Positions 35,600-44,167 of a DNA stretch of 64,000 bases are shown here, one piece after another. The stretch's first letter is position 1. Each line of letters opens with the position of its first letter. The stretch is from Phycisphaerales bacterium (GTDB taxonomy: Bacteria; Planctomycetota; Phycisphaerae; Phycisphaerales; UBA1924). The stretch is from contig CP064987.1 in the NCBI GenBank assembly GCA_016699835.1, positions 2,666,001 to 2,730,000 of the forward strand, given 5' to 3'. Position numbers and translations under genes: made by a program. Below the pieces are notes generated by a model. It did no database searches. It saw only the letters and a list, made by a program, of their open reading frames with translations, and was not told the DNA's origin.

Positions 35600-36841
35600 G
35601 TGGTCTCGAACGCGGAACAACAGAACTCAACGCCCAACGCCCCGGATCGGGCGTCGGTGTTGTTCACCGCCTTTGAGCCCAGCGGCGACGACCACGCCTC
35701 GACCGTGATCCGCGAACTCAAGCGGATGCACCCGGAGGTCCAGGTCTTCGCGTGGGGCGGGCCCAAGATGGAGTCCGCGGGCGCAAACCTCATCGAACGC
35801 ACCGGCGAGGACGCGGTCATGGGCGTGCCGGGGATCACCAAGATCATCGACCACCAGCGGATCAACGCTCGGATCGAGAAGTGGATGGGCGAGCACCATG
35901 TGTCGGCCCATGTCCCGGTGGACTCGCCCGCGGCGAACTTTCCGATCTGCGCGATCGCCAAGAAGCGGGGTGTGCGCGTCGTCCATCTCGTCGCGCCGCA
36001 GATCTGGGCGTGGGGGCGCTGGCGGATCCACAAACTGCGGCGCCTTACGGATCTCGTGCTCTGTCTCCTGCCCTTCGAGGAGCGGTTCTTCGATCGTCGG
36101 CGCGTCCCGGCACGATTCGTGGGGCACATGCTCTTTGATGAACCGCTCGACTTTGGCACACTCGACCGGATCGCGTCAGCGTATCCCAAGGGCGAGCCGC
36201 GAATCGCGATGATGCCCGGCTCGCGCCCCGACGAACTCCTCCGGAACTTCCCGCTGATTCTGGAATCGTTCCGGACGGTCAAGGAGCGGTTCCCGGGTGC
36301 CGTCGGCGTGGTGGCGGCAACGAGCGAGCCGGTGGCTCGGCACCTGCGCGAGATGGCGGGGGAGCACGGCGGCTGGCCGAACGGTGTCTCGATCGCGGTG
36401 GGGAACACCGACGCGGTCGTGCGCTGGTGCCAGTTCGCCCTCGTCAAGAGCGGGACGGTGACGCTGCAGGTCGCCAAGCAGGGGCGCCCGATGGTTGTCT
36501 TCTACAAGAAGTCCAACGTCCCGATGTACTGGCTGGCGAAACTGGTCCTCTCGACCAAGACGTTCACGCTCCCCAACCTGATCGCGGGGAAGCGGATCGT
36601 GCCCGAGTTTGTGCCCCACTTTGCCGGGGCCGAGCCGATCTCGGCGGAACTGCTCCGATTGATCGAACAGCCCGAGGTCGCCGAGCAGCAGCGCCGCGAC
36701 CAGGCGGAGATGGTGGGACTGTTCGCGGGGCTTCGCGCGTCGGAGGCGTCGGCGAGAGCGATCGCGGATGTGCTGGGGCTTGAGAAGGTCAACGCCCGCG
36801 CGCCCGTGGCCCCTTCGCGCCTCACGCCCGCAACAGCGTGA
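35600..36841 (+). CDS. lpxB: Lipid-A-disaccharide synthase
   Basis: Peripheral membrane GT19 enzyme that joins UDP-2,3-diacylglucosamine and lipid X in lipid A synthesis. The start is the GTG at 35600, ten bases behind GGAGGA, giving 413 residues. Family landmarks: 'VLFTAFEPSGDDHASTVI' at the N-terminus, 'FAWGGPKMESAGA', 'MGVPGI', 'LVAPQIWAWGRWRIHKLRR', 'VGHMLFDE', 'MMPGSRPDEL', and 'LVKSGTVTLQ' with 'MVVFYKKSN'. Its presence argues for a diderm envelope with lipid A. It follows the two-component genes by 155 bp on the same strand; shared control is possible but not shown. Confidence 0.92.
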   Translation: MVSNAEQQNSTPNAPDRASVLFTAFEPSGDDHASTVIRELKRMHPEVQVFAWGGPKMESAGANLIERTGEDAVMGVPGITKIIDHQRINARIEKWMGEHHVSAHVPVDSPAANFPICAIAKKRGVRVVHLVAPQIWAWGRWRIHKLRRLTDLVLCLLPFEERFFDRRRVPARFVGHMLFDEPLDFGTLDRIASAYPKGEPRIAMMPGSRPDELLRNFPLILESFRTVKERFPGAVGVVAATSEPVARHLREMAGEHGGWPNGVSIAVGNTDAVVRWCQFALVKSGTVTLQVAKQGRPMVVFYKKSNVPMYWLAKLVLSTKTFTLPNLIAGKRIVPEFVPHFAGAEPISAELLRLIEQPEVAEQQRRDQAEMVGLFAGLRASEASARAIADVLGLEKVNARAPVAPSRLTPATA

Positions 36842-37568
36842 GCGAGCAGCAGACGTTACCGATCCGATCGAGAATCGGGAGTGTGGCCGAGGCGTGCTCG
36901 CGGAGGCGTGCGCCCAGGTCGATCGCGCGGTGCATCGCGGCGACACGGTCGTGTGTGGCCGTCGCCTCGTCGGCGGTGAAGAGGACCAGCAGCAGGCCGG
37001 CGTGGGTCATGGCGGAGGCGGAACTCCTCGTGCCACGTTTCGGCTGTTGTGTCACTTCATTATCCTGGTGCTCGATTTCGCGTGAAAGTTTCAGAAGATC
37101 ATCTCGAATGGCGGCGGTGATCTCGCTCGAATAGGCGGAGTTGGGTGTCGGCACGCCGGCGCGGAAGCAGAACTGCCCGACGGCCTTCACCTCAAGCCAG
37201 AAGGCCTCGGCGGGATCGACGCCGGGTGTCGGCGGCAGTTGGGCGCTCTCGAAGAGTGAACCAACGAGAGCATCGCGCTCGAGCGTGGCGGCGACGGGAT
37301 CGCGGAGCACGACGCCTGGCTTGTGCGTGAGGACCAGATCGCAGCGCTCTCGCGCCGAACGCTTGGCCCGCGAGCCGGGCTTGCCCGGAAATGGCTGCTC
37401 GCGGAGAACGCCCAGGCCTTCGGTGGTGATGGCCGCCGCGAGAATCTCGTGGATCTTGAGTTCGTCGAGCGCGTCGAGGCCATAGACGGCCTGCTCGCGT
37501 CGGAGGAGATCCTCGCGGGCGATCAAGGCCCGGGCGCACAGGTCGAGGACATGCTGGGTGGACCACAC
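36822..37568 (-). CDS. Uncharacterised protein, possible PD-(D/E)XK nuclease fold
   Basis: A 248-residue cytoplasmic protein with a GTG start, not assigned to a named family. The spacing of H40-E41 ('LKIHEILAAA'), D77 ('RERCDLVL') and E126-x-K128 ('FWLEVKAVGQF') matches the core of PD-(D/E)XK nucleases, in which D, E and K coordinate metal at the active site. The gap between D and ExK (about 49 residues) is longer than usual and would hold an insertion. The C-terminal half is helical with no motif I recognise. The 3' end overlaps lpxB by 20 bp. It could equally be a decayed or binding-only relative. Confidence 0.6.
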   Translation of the reverse strand: MWSTQHVLDLCARALIAREDLLRREQAVYGLDALDELKIHEILAAAITTEGLGVLREQPFPGKPGSRAKRSARERCDLVLTHKPGVVLRDPVAATLERDALVGSLFESAQLPPTPGVDPAEAFWLEVKAVGQFCFRAGVPTPNSAYSSEITAAIRDDLLKLSREIEHQDNEVTQQPKRGTRSSASAMTHAGLLLVLFTADEATATHDRVAAMHRAIDLGARLREHASATLPILDRIGNVCCSLTLLRA

Positions 37569-37635
37569 GGACGACTGTAGTTTGCGGAGGTATAACGAGA
37601 ATGGCGGGACGGGAAATAGATTGCGCTGTTTCGCG

Positions 37636-38127
37636 TCACGATTCCGAGTTGAGCACAGCCCGCAACGACTCGATCTGTTCCACGGCGTGCTCGCGGGCTG
37701 CTGGCTCGGCGGCGTTGCTCATCTTCCGCCACACCCATGGCACGGGCAGGACAAAGAGCGGGAGGTACCACGCCGCGGTAATCCACATGGAGACCGAGTA
37801 CGACGGGATGTAGGTGCGGATCATCGAGTCGGTGATCCACATGCCGGGCCAGATGGAGAGGATGGTCACGAGCGCGATGATCATCGCCGGTCGCTTGGGA
37901 TGGATGATCGAGAAGGAGACCTCACGCGGCTCGGCGTTTTCGGTGATGCGGGCAATCATCGTCGCGTTCAGTCGTCCCGCGAAGAGTTTGGTTTGGAATA
38001 CTTCACCCGCGGGGGCGCCCGGTGAGGCCTCGAACCCCGGGAGTTTGCCCTTCTTCGCGAGCGCCTCGGCCCGAGCCACGATCTGTGTGGCGGCGAGTCG
38101 GGTCGTGATCGTGGGGAGTGGGTCCAT
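37636..38127 (-). CDS. Uncharacterised protein with two membrane segments
   Basis: A 163-residue protein I do not recognise. The first 75 residues are soluble and basic ('AEALAKKGKLPGFEASP'). Two hydrophobic segments follow, 'MIIALVTILSIWPGMWITDS' at about residues 81-100 and 'MWITAAWYLPLFVLPVPWVW' at about 113-132, and then a charged C-terminal helix. The arrangement suggests an inner-membrane protein with both ends in the cytoplasm. It lies 67 bp upstream of the previous leftward gene and may share its transcript. Confidence 0.6.
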   Translation of the reverse strand: MDPLPTITTRLAATQIVARAEALAKKGKLPGFEASPGAPAGEVFQTKLFAGRLNATMIARITENAEPREVSFSIIHPKRPAMIIALVTILSIWPGMWITDSMIRTYIPSYSVSMWITAAWYLPLFVLPVPWVWRKMSNAAEPAAREHAVEQIESLRAVLNSES

Positions 38128-38269
38128 GTCGGCGTTGTTCTCGGACGAACGTCGGCACCTGATGCCGCACCCTTGTGCAATCCGGGGCGAGACGATACGC
38201 TCTCATCGGCCCGGCGAGTGGTGGCTCGCGAGCGTTGCATGGTGAGATGTTCGGTGTCGGGAGTGTGGC

Positions 38270-38707
38270 ATGGGTGGTCGGGCGTGCACATTACGGCTGG
38301 TGGGGGGGCGTCCGCGTGATGGTTCGGCTGGTGATGCGCGTTCACGCGTGGCCTCGGCGAACGTTGAATCGGCGTCGTTGTCGGCGAGCGACGTGCGTGC
38401 GGCGTTTGCGATCGAGGTCGCCGGGTCGCTCGAGGGCGGGCGGGCGGCGCTCCTCCGGCCCGAGGTTCGAAGGCGTCTCATCGCATCGGGTGTGGACATG
38501 GGACTCCGCGAGTTTGATTCCAATCTCGTGATCGCGATCGTGCAGGATGCGGCCCGGGCGGGGGAGCGTGTGGATGATGGTCGACTGGCCATGGTTGGAA
38601 CGGCGAGGCGGCCAGAGCGGGTGTGGCGTGCGGCGGCGATTCTGGGGTGGACGCTGGCACTGGCCCTGGTGATCGCGACGGTGCTGGCGTCGTGGGTGCG
38701 CGACTGA
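38270..38707 (+). CDS. Small uncharacterised protein with C-terminal membrane anchor
   Basis: A 145-residue frame whose ATG sits six bases behind GGGAG. The first 28 residues look unstructured, so a GTG at 38348 is an alternative start. The middle part forms an amphipathic helical domain ('DVRAAFAIEVAGSLEGGRAA', 'EFDSNLVIAIVQDAARAGER') and the C-terminus is a single membrane helix ('AAAILGWTLALALVIATVLA') with a short Arg-Asp tail. The helical middle and anchored end are more protein-like than the Ser/Arg/Thr-rich frame opposite, which I reject. I know no family for it. Confidence 0.5.
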   Translation: MGGRACTLRLVGGRPRDGSAGDARSRVASANVESASLSASDVRAAFAIEVAGSLEGGRAALLRPEVRRRLIASGVDMGLREFDSNLVIAIVQDAARAGERVDDGRLAMVGTARRPERVWRAAAILGWTLALALVIATVLASWVRD

Positions 38708-38759
38708 TCATGCCGGCGCGGCGCTTGCTTTGAACTGAAAGACAATGTAGAAGATGTAG

Positions 38760-38783
38760 ACACAGGCGGGACGCCTGTGCCAC
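38760..38783 (+). repeat. Intergenic palindromic repeat, copy 1
   Basis: CACAGGCG and CGCCTGTG form a perfect 8-bp inverted repeat around GGA (38761-38779), followed by CCAC. Related copies occur at 56783-56814 and, inverted, at 62789-62811. This copy lies between two convergent gene ends. Confidence 0.75.
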
Positions 38784-38812
38784 GAGGCTTGGTCGCGTCG
38801 TTGCGCCAGTAC

Positions 38813-40804
38813 CTAGTTTTCGTCGGCCCTTCGGAGCCACTCGGCTTCGAGTTCGCTCAGTTTCCTCTGCGCGACCTCGCGGCGTTCGGTCAGGTCCTGC
38901 ATCATCTCGGCATCTTTCCATGCCTCGGGCTCGCCGAGATCCTTGTCGATCTCGTGGACCTCGACTTCGAGCATGGTGATGCGCTTCTCGAGTTCCTCGT
39001 CCTTGAGTCTGGCGAGCGGGTTCGAGGCCTGGTTGGACTTTGGCGCGGGCGACTTTGATCCCTCCGGCCTTCGCGGCTGGTTGCGTTGCTTGCGTCGCTC
39101 GGCTTCCTCGCGTTCCAGGGCGGCGGCTCGCTGCTTTCGGACCTCGGCCTCGTGCCATTCGGTGTAGCCGCCCAGGAACTGTTGGGCGTTCCCCTCGCCA
39201 TCGAGGATGAGGAGGTGATCGCAGGTCGCGTCGATGAGGGCGCGGTCGTGGGAGATGAGGATGAGCGTGCCGTCGAATCCGAGGGAGCCGTCCTCGTCGG
39301 GGATGGAGAGGGCCTCTTCGAGGCGTTCCGAGGAGGGGATGTCGAGGTGATTCGTTGGTTCGTCGAGCACGAGAACGTTCTTCGCCGAGGCGAGGAGCGA
39401 CGCGAGGACGGCCCGGGTCCTCTCGCCCCCCGAGAGCATGCCCATCTGGCGATCCTGCTCGCTCCCCGAGAAGAGGAACGCGCCGGCGAGATTCCGCGCC
39501 TGCTGCTCGCTGAGCGCTTGCCCGGGAGCCTCGCGGAGGATCACATCCTGAAGGAATCGATAGACGGGGACCTCGGCGGGGAGGTTCTCGTGGGTCTGGC
39601 GGAAGTAGCCGACTTTCACGTTGGTGCCGAGGCGAACGGTTCCGGTGTCCGGGGCGAGTTCATTCAGGAGGCACTTGACGAGCGTGGACTTCCCCGCGCC
39701 GTTGGGACCCAGGATGCCCCAGCGCTCGCCCCGCGCGACGACGAGGTCGAGGTCCTTGAAGAGGGTCTTGGTGTTGCCGTGCTCGTCGGTGTAGGCCTTG
39801 GAGAGTCCGCGTGCCGCGACGACGACGTCGCCGGTGCGTTCGGCCTTGGGGAGCGTGAGTTTGAAGGTGCCGAGTTCGGCGGGGCGTTCGAGCGTGGACG
39901 ACAGTTTCTCGCGCTCGAGTTTGCTGAGTCGTCCCTGGGCCTGGCGGGCGCGCTGCCCGGCCTTGTAGCGGCGGATGAACTCCTCTTCCTTCTTGAATCG
40001 CGTCTGCTGGGCGTCGAAGGCGCGCTGCATGACCAGTCGCCGCTCGGACCGGAGGGCGCGGAAGGCCTCGTAGTTGCCGGGGTAGTCGATCAGGCGCGAC
40101 TGCTCGACCTCGATGATGCGGTTCACGACGTTGTCGAGGAGGTAACGGTCGTGGCTGATGAGGACGACCGCGCCCTTGTACTCGTCGCGGAGGAACGATT
40201 CGAGCCAGAGTCGTCCGGCGAGATCGAGGTGGTTCGTCGGCTCGTCGAGGAAGACGATGTCGGGCTGCTCGAGGAGCAGTTTCGCGAGCGAGAGACGCGC
40301 CCGCTGCCCGCCCGACAACTTGCCGACGAGGATCGAGAACTGGGCGTCGACGAACCCGAGGCCGTGGAGGACCTCCTCGATCTTGTGATCGGTGACATAG
40401 CCGCCCGCGGCCTCGATGTCGGCCTCGAGTTTCGCCTGCTGCTTCATCAGGCGGTCGAGGGCGTCGCCGGTCGCGGTCGCCATCTGGTCGTAGACATCGT
40501 GCATCGCGTCGTGCAGGCGGCGGAGTTCGGCGAAGGCGTCCTCGGCGGCCTGACGCAGCGTGTCTGTCGGCTTGAGATTCGGCTCCTGGCTGAGGTGGCC
40601 TACGCGGGCGCCGCGTTGGACGACGACCTCGCCCCGATCGGGCTTGAGGAGGCCCGTCAAGACGCGGATGAGGGTGGACTTGCCCGCGCCGTTTCGGCCG
40701 ACAATGCCGATGCGGTCGGTCGGTTCGATGGAGAGCGAGACGCCGTCGAGGATGACGCGTTCGCCGTAACTGTGGGCAATGTTCGTGGCGGCCAGGACGG
40801 GCAT
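38813..40804 (-). CDS. ABC-F family ATPase
   Basis: A 663-residue soluble protein with two nucleotide-binding domains and no membrane segments, the plan of ABC-F translation factors (EttA/Uup group) that act at the ribosomal E site. Walker A motifs are 'GRNGAGKST' (near residue 38) and 'GPNGAGKST' (near residue 365); signatures are 'LSGGQRARLSLAKLLL' and 'LSGGERTRAVLASLL'; both Walker B motifs end in 'LDEPTNHLD'. The interdomain linker ('FIRRYKAGQRARQAQGRLSK') is the P-site-tRNA-reaching region. A C-terminal coiled coil of about 80 residues resembles the Uup DNA-binding tail. The start at 40804 is the family's usual opening. Confidence 0.92.
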   Translation of the reverse strand: MPVLAATNIAHSYGERVILDGVSLSIEPTDRIGIVGRNGAGKSTLIRVLTGLLKPDRGEVVVQRGARVGHLSQEPNLKPTDTLRQAAEDAFAELRRLHDAMHDVYDQMATATGDALDRLMKQQAKLEADIEAAGGYVTDHKIEEVLHGLGFVDAQFSILVGKLSGGQRARLSLAKLLLEQPDIVFLDEPTNHLDLAGRLWLESFLRDEYKGAVVLISHDRYLLDNVVNRIIEVEQSRLIDYPGNYEAFRALRSERRLVMQRAFDAQQTRFKKEEEFIRRYKAGQRARQAQGRLSKLEREKLSSTLERPAELGTFKLTLPKAERTGDVVVAARGLSKAYTDEHGNTKTLFKDLDLVVARGERWGILGPNGAGKSTLVKCLLNELAPDTGTVRLGTNVKVGYFRQTHENLPAEVPVYRFLQDVILREAPGQALSEQQARNLAGAFLFSGSEQDRQMGMLSGGERTRAVLASLLASAKNVLVLDEPTNHLDIPSSERLEEALSIPDEDGSLGFDGTLILISHDRALIDATCDHLLILDGEGNAQQFLGGYTEWHEAEVRKQRAAALEREEAERRKQRNQPRRPEGSKSPAPKSNQASNPLARLKDEELEKRITMLEVEVHEIDKDLGEPEAWKDAEMMQDLTERREVAQRKLSELEAEWLRRADEN

Positions 40805-40904
40805 GGGGCGGAGAGTGTATGAGTGTCGGGGCGGGGAGTGGCCATTGTGCGGGCGTTGTGAGGCACGGTCGGCACCCGTCATGCACCCCTAGTACGATCT
40901 GGGC

Positions 40905-41852
40905 GTGAAACGACGCCAATCAGCCGGATCGAAGGACGCGGGGCGAGTTCCATCGACGAATCCCGGAGGCATTCCGAGCCTGGGGTTCGAATCGAAGGGC
41001 CGCGAGGCCAGGGTGACGCTCCGCACGATCCGACGCATGGTCCGCGATGGCGAGGTCTTCGCCTGCCTGACGTGCTATGACGCGACGACGGCCCGTTGGC
41101 TGGAGCGTGCGGGGGTGCACGTGCTGTTGGTGGGTGACACGGCGGCGGAGATGATCCTGGGCTTCGATCGCACGGTGGACATGCCGCTGGATGTGCTGTT
41201 GGCGTTGACAGCCGGCGTGAAGCGTGGGGCGCCGTCGCGGTTGGTGATGGGCGACATGCCGTTCATGTCGTACCAGGCCGACGACGCCGAGGCGATCCGG
41301 AATGCGGGCCGGTTCGTGACGGAGGGGCGTGCGGACATCGTCAAGGTGGAGGTGGACGCGTCGTTCGGCCCGCTGGTGCAGAAGATGGCCCGCGCGGGGA
41401 TTCCGGTGTGCGCGCACATCGGGAGCCGGCCGCAACTCGCGGGACTCACGGGCGGATATTCGAGTGCGGGCAAGACCAAAGAGCAGGCCGACGCGATCGT
41501 GAAGGCGGCGAAGGTCATGGAAGAGGCCGGGGCGGTCATGCTTTTGATCGAGGCCGTGCCGGATGAACTCGCGGCTCGGGTCGTGGAGCGTTCGGGGATT
41601 CCAGTGATCGGGATCGGGGCCGGCCCATCGCCGCATGGGCAGGTGCTGGTGTTGCACGATCTTCTCGGACTGAACGATCAACCCCCGACGTTTGCGATGC
41701 GTATGGCCAGCGTGGGCGAGGAGATCCAGCGGGCGGCACAGGAGTGGGTGCGGGCGAGCGCCGAACGTAGGGTGGGCGGTGTGGCGTCGATCGCGCCGCG
41801 GGCATCCAAGACACCAGCGGCTCGTGGCGGCGGACGACGACGCAAGCCATAG
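40905..41852 (+). CDS. panB: 3-methyl-2-oxobutanoate hydroxymethyltransferase
   Basis: First committed enzyme of pantothenate synthesis, making ketopantoate from 2-oxoisovalerate and methylene-tetrahydrofolate. All catalytic and magnesium positions can be placed: D in 'LLVGDTAAEM', D in 'MGDMPFMSY', K and E in 'IVKVEVD' and the catalytic E in 'LLIEAVP'. 'CAHIGSRPQLAGLTGGY' and 'GIGAGPSPHGQVLVLHDLLG' are typical. The first loop reads GDTAAEM where most PanB have GDSLGM. At 315 residues it is longer than usual, with about 35 unconserved residues before 'VTLRTIRRM' and a basic tail. Later in-frame starts are possible. HtrA follows after 34 bp. Confidence 0.92.
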   Translation: MKRRQSAGSKDAGRVPSTNPGGIPSLGFESKGREARVTLRTIRRMVRDGEVFACLTCYDATTARWLERAGVHVLLVGDTAAEMILGFDRTVDMPLDVLLALTAGVKRGAPSRLVMGDMPFMSYQADDAEAIRNAGRFVTEGRADIVKVEVDASFGPLVQKMARAGIPVCAHIGSRPQLAGLTGGYSSAGKTKEQADAIVKAAKVMEEAGAVMLLIEAVPDELAARVVERSGIPVIGIGAGPSPHGQVLVLHDLLGLNDQPPTFAMRMASVGEEIQRAAQEWVRASAERRVGGVASIAPRASKTPAARGGGRRRKP

Positions 41853-41886
41853 TGGGCGGCACGTGTGAGGGGTTGGAGGTGGTGTG

Positions 41887-43305
41887 ATGCGGCGAATCGT
41901 GGCCTTTGGACCCGCGTTCGTGGTGCTGGCGACGGCCGGCGTGGTGCTGCTCGCCGCGCCGGAGGCCATCCGGCGGATCTCCGGCGCACGCACCGAGGCG
42001 AACGTCTCGCTCGCCCGCCACGAACTCGAGGTCGATGACATTCTCGAGCGCGTGAATCGCGCCACGAGGTCGATCGCTCAGGCCGTCGAGCCGTCGGTTG
42101 TGCACATCGAGGTGTGGTCGGCGACGGGTCCTCGCTCGGCGAACGGGTCCTCTGGCTCGGGGTGGATCTATGACACGCAGGGACACGTCGTCACCAACGC
42201 GCACGTCGTGGCGGGAGGCACAAGACTTCAGGTCCAACTGCACGATGGGCAGGTGATGCGGGGCGAACTCGTGGGGGCCGATCCGCTCTCGGATATCGCC
42301 GTGATTCGCATCCGCGAGTCTGCGTCGCTCATTCCGATGGAGCGAGCGACGCTCGATCGCCCGGAGTTGGGTGACACGGTCTTCGCGTTCGGCTCGCCCT
42401 TTGGCTTCAAGTTCTCGATGACGACGGGGATTGTCTCGGGGCTGGGACGATCGGCGCGCGGCGTCTCGGGGACGACGGGCGTCACGAACTACATCCAGAC
42501 CGACGCGCCAATCAACCCTGGAAACTCGGGTGGCCCTGTCGTCGATATCCGTGGGCGGCTCGTCGGGATGAGCACCGCGATCGCCACCAACCACGCGCCC
42601 GACGGCACGACCGAGGGCCAATCCGCCGGGATCGGGTTCGCGATCCCGCTCGCAACGATCGAGTCGCGCGTACCCCAACTCATCAGCACGGGCACGACCG
42701 AGTCGGGATTCCTCGGCATTCGCTTCCAAGGCTCGACATTCATCGACGATAACGGGCAGAGCGGGAAGTCTGGCTATCGCGGGCGAGCGTTCCCGGTCGA
42801 GGTGCAGGCCGGCACCCCCGCGGACCGCGCGGGGCTTCGCACCGGCGACGCGATCATCAGCATCAATGGCACCTCGCCCACGGAGGAGAGCGGACTTCGG
42901 TCACTCATTGCCAGCGAGCCACCCGGCTCAACGATCGACCTTCGTGTCTGGCGTGACGGCTCGATCGTGAGCATCCGTGCCACGTTGGGCGACGCGCCCT
43001 CAAGCATCAAGGAGGATCAACTCCGGCGGATGCTCGAGGAGCGCGCGGGGCTCACGGTCATGACTCGGCGCCGGGGGGTTGTCCTTGGTGCGATGATCCC
43101 GGGAACCGTGGCCTCCGATGCCGGACTGAAGCCAGGCATGCGCGTCACCCACGTCGGCGGCACGCCGGTCGCCGACGAACCGGAGTTTTTGCAGACGCTC
43201 TGGACCCAGGGGTTCTTCGTCGGCTCGCCCGTGAAACTCTCGGTCGAATCGAGCGCGGACAGCGGCGAGGTCGCCCAGGAGTTCACGCTCGAACTCGCGC
43301 GCTAG
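41887..43305 (+). CDS. HtrA/DegP-type serine protease with PDZ domains
   Basis: A 472-residue envelope protease. The ATG at 41887 is six bases behind GGAGGT and starts an N-terminal signal anchor ('FGPAFVVLATAGVVLLAA'). The chymotrypsin-fold triad is intact: H106 in 'VTNAHVV', D136 in 'LSDIAVIRI' and S214 in 'PGNSGGPVV'. Two PDZ domains follow, the first with 'AGTPADRAGLRTGDAIISIN' (about residues 298-318) and the second with 'GTVASDAGLKPGMRVTHVGG' (about 402-422). HtrA proteases degrade or refold damaged periplasmic proteins. It trails panB by 34 bp and converges on the lipoprotein gene with 14 bp between stops. Confidence 0.92.
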   Translation: MRRIVAFGPAFVVLATAGVVLLAAPEAIRRISGARTEANVSLARHELEVDDILERVNRATRSIAQAVEPSVVHIEVWSATGPRSANGSSGSGWIYDTQGHVVTNAHVVAGGTRLQVQLHDGQVMRGELVGADPLSDIAVIRIRESASLIPMERATLDRPELGDTVFAFGSPFGFKFSMTTGIVSGLGRSARGVSGTTGVTNYIQTDAPINPGNSGGPVVDIRGRLVGMSTAIATNHAPDGTTEGQSAGIGFAIPLATIESRVPQLISTGTTESGFLGIRFQGSTFIDDNGQSGKSGYRGRAFPVEVQAGTPADRAGLRTGDAIISINGTSPTEESGLRSLIASEPPGSTIDLRVWRDGSIVSIRATLGDAPSSIKEDQLRRMLEERAGLTVMTRRRGVVLGAMIPGTVASDAGLKPGMRVTHVGGTPVADEPEFLQTLWTQGFFVGSPVKLSVESSADSGEVAQEFTLELAR

Positions 43306-43319
43306 CCGTGGACGTTGGT

Positions 43320-44165
43320 TCACTCGGCGGGGCGGATGCGGACGACGATCGGCGTGCCGCCCGGCGGCGTCGCGTCCTCGCGCAGCACGAAGACCGGCGC
43401 CTCGACCGATGTCTCCGGGCTGTGCATGTTTCGAAAGGCGATCGTCTCGGTCCCGAACGTCGTGAGGCCGATGAGCGTCCCCGAGCCGTCCGCCTCGTAT
43501 TCCTCGGGAAGGCCAGGCCCGCGCACGACGAACCCTGAGCCTGCAAGCACGAACGCGCCGCGGCTCGACTCGCCCAGCGTCTCGCGGAGCGTCTTCCCCG
43601 TCGTCTCGAGCGTGATCCAGTCCAGGGGCGACTCTTCCCGCGTTGTGCCATTGCGATCGATGACGAAGGTCACGTCGAGTGCCGGTCCTTTGGGCGGGAT
43701 CGGGATGAGTTTCTTGTCCTTCCATTCCCATGATCCGGGCGAGCCGGGCTCGAGGCCCAGCATCATGATCGCCGCCTGGATCTCGGAGGGTTTCGCGTCG
43801 GTGATCGCGAGGACCTCATGGTCGCGAGTGCCACGTGTGCAGACGACCTGCTCGAGATACACGACGGCGAACGCGCGTGGCGGGACGACGGCGTCGAAGT
43901 CGACCGTGCGTGCGTCGCGGTCGAGGCGGATGTGGGGGAAGACCTCGATCGGGCCGGTGGGTGTTGTGCGCGGAGGCGTGGCGGGGTTGGTTGCAGATGG
44001 CCTGTCTGTGGATGGCGTCGGCGCGGTCGATTCTGTTGATTGGGTCGCCGTGTGCCGTGGAAGAATCGAGTCGTGCGATGATTCCGGCTCGTGTGGTGTT
44101 ACGGTGATGCGCCCATGGCAGCCGAGGAGCAAGACGGACGAGGTGAGTATCGCGAAGGGCAGCAT
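43320..44165 (-). CDS. Putative lipoprotein with YdjY-like domain
   Basis: A 281-residue exported protein. The ATG at 44165 begins 'LPFAILTSSVLLLGC', a lipoprotein signal with the acylated cysteine in 'LLGCHG'. A Thr/Pro/Ser-rich spacer (about residues 25-75) precedes a YdjY-like domain: 'HIRLDRDARTVDFDAVV', 'YLEQVVCTRGTRDHEVLAIT' and 'PSEIQAAIMMLGLEPGSPGS'. YdjY-like proteins are found in Planctomycetes and some Gram-negatives; their function is unknown. The ATG is two bases behind the murD stop (TGA AG ATG), so the gene is translationally coupled to murD. Confidence 0.75.
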   Translation of the reverse strand: MLPFAILTSSVLLLGCHGRITVTPHEPESSHDSILPRHTATQSTESTAPTPSTDRPSATNPATPPRTTPTGPIEVFPHIRLDRDARTVDFDAVVPPRAFAVVYLEQVVCTRGTRDHEVLAITDAKPSEIQAAIMMLGLEPGSPGSWEWKDKKLIPIPPKGPALDVTFVIDRNGTTREESPLDWITLETTGKTLRETLGESSRGAFVLAGSGFVVRGPGLPEEYEADGSGTLIGLTTFGTETIAFRNMHSPETSVEAPVFVLREDATPPGGTPIVVRIRPAE

Positions 44166-44167
44166 CT

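Noticed and set aside
38203..38763. A 186-codon minus-strand frame opposite the small anchored protein.
   Set aside because: Ser/Arg/Thr/Ala-rich low complexity without domain or membrane segment; the plus-strand frame has a clear C-terminal membrane helix.
39086..40822. A 578-codon plus-strand frame opposite the ABC-F gene.
   Set aside because: Low-complexity Glu/Gly/Val/Asp composition mirrors the ABC-F codons; the minus-strand gene has intact Walker and signature motifs.
40983..41000. A GGTTCGAATC sequence resembling a tRNA T-loop near the start of panB.
   Set aside because: No flanking T-stem, anticodon arm or acceptor stem can be formed, and it lies in the panB reading frame. I found no tRNA gene in the window.
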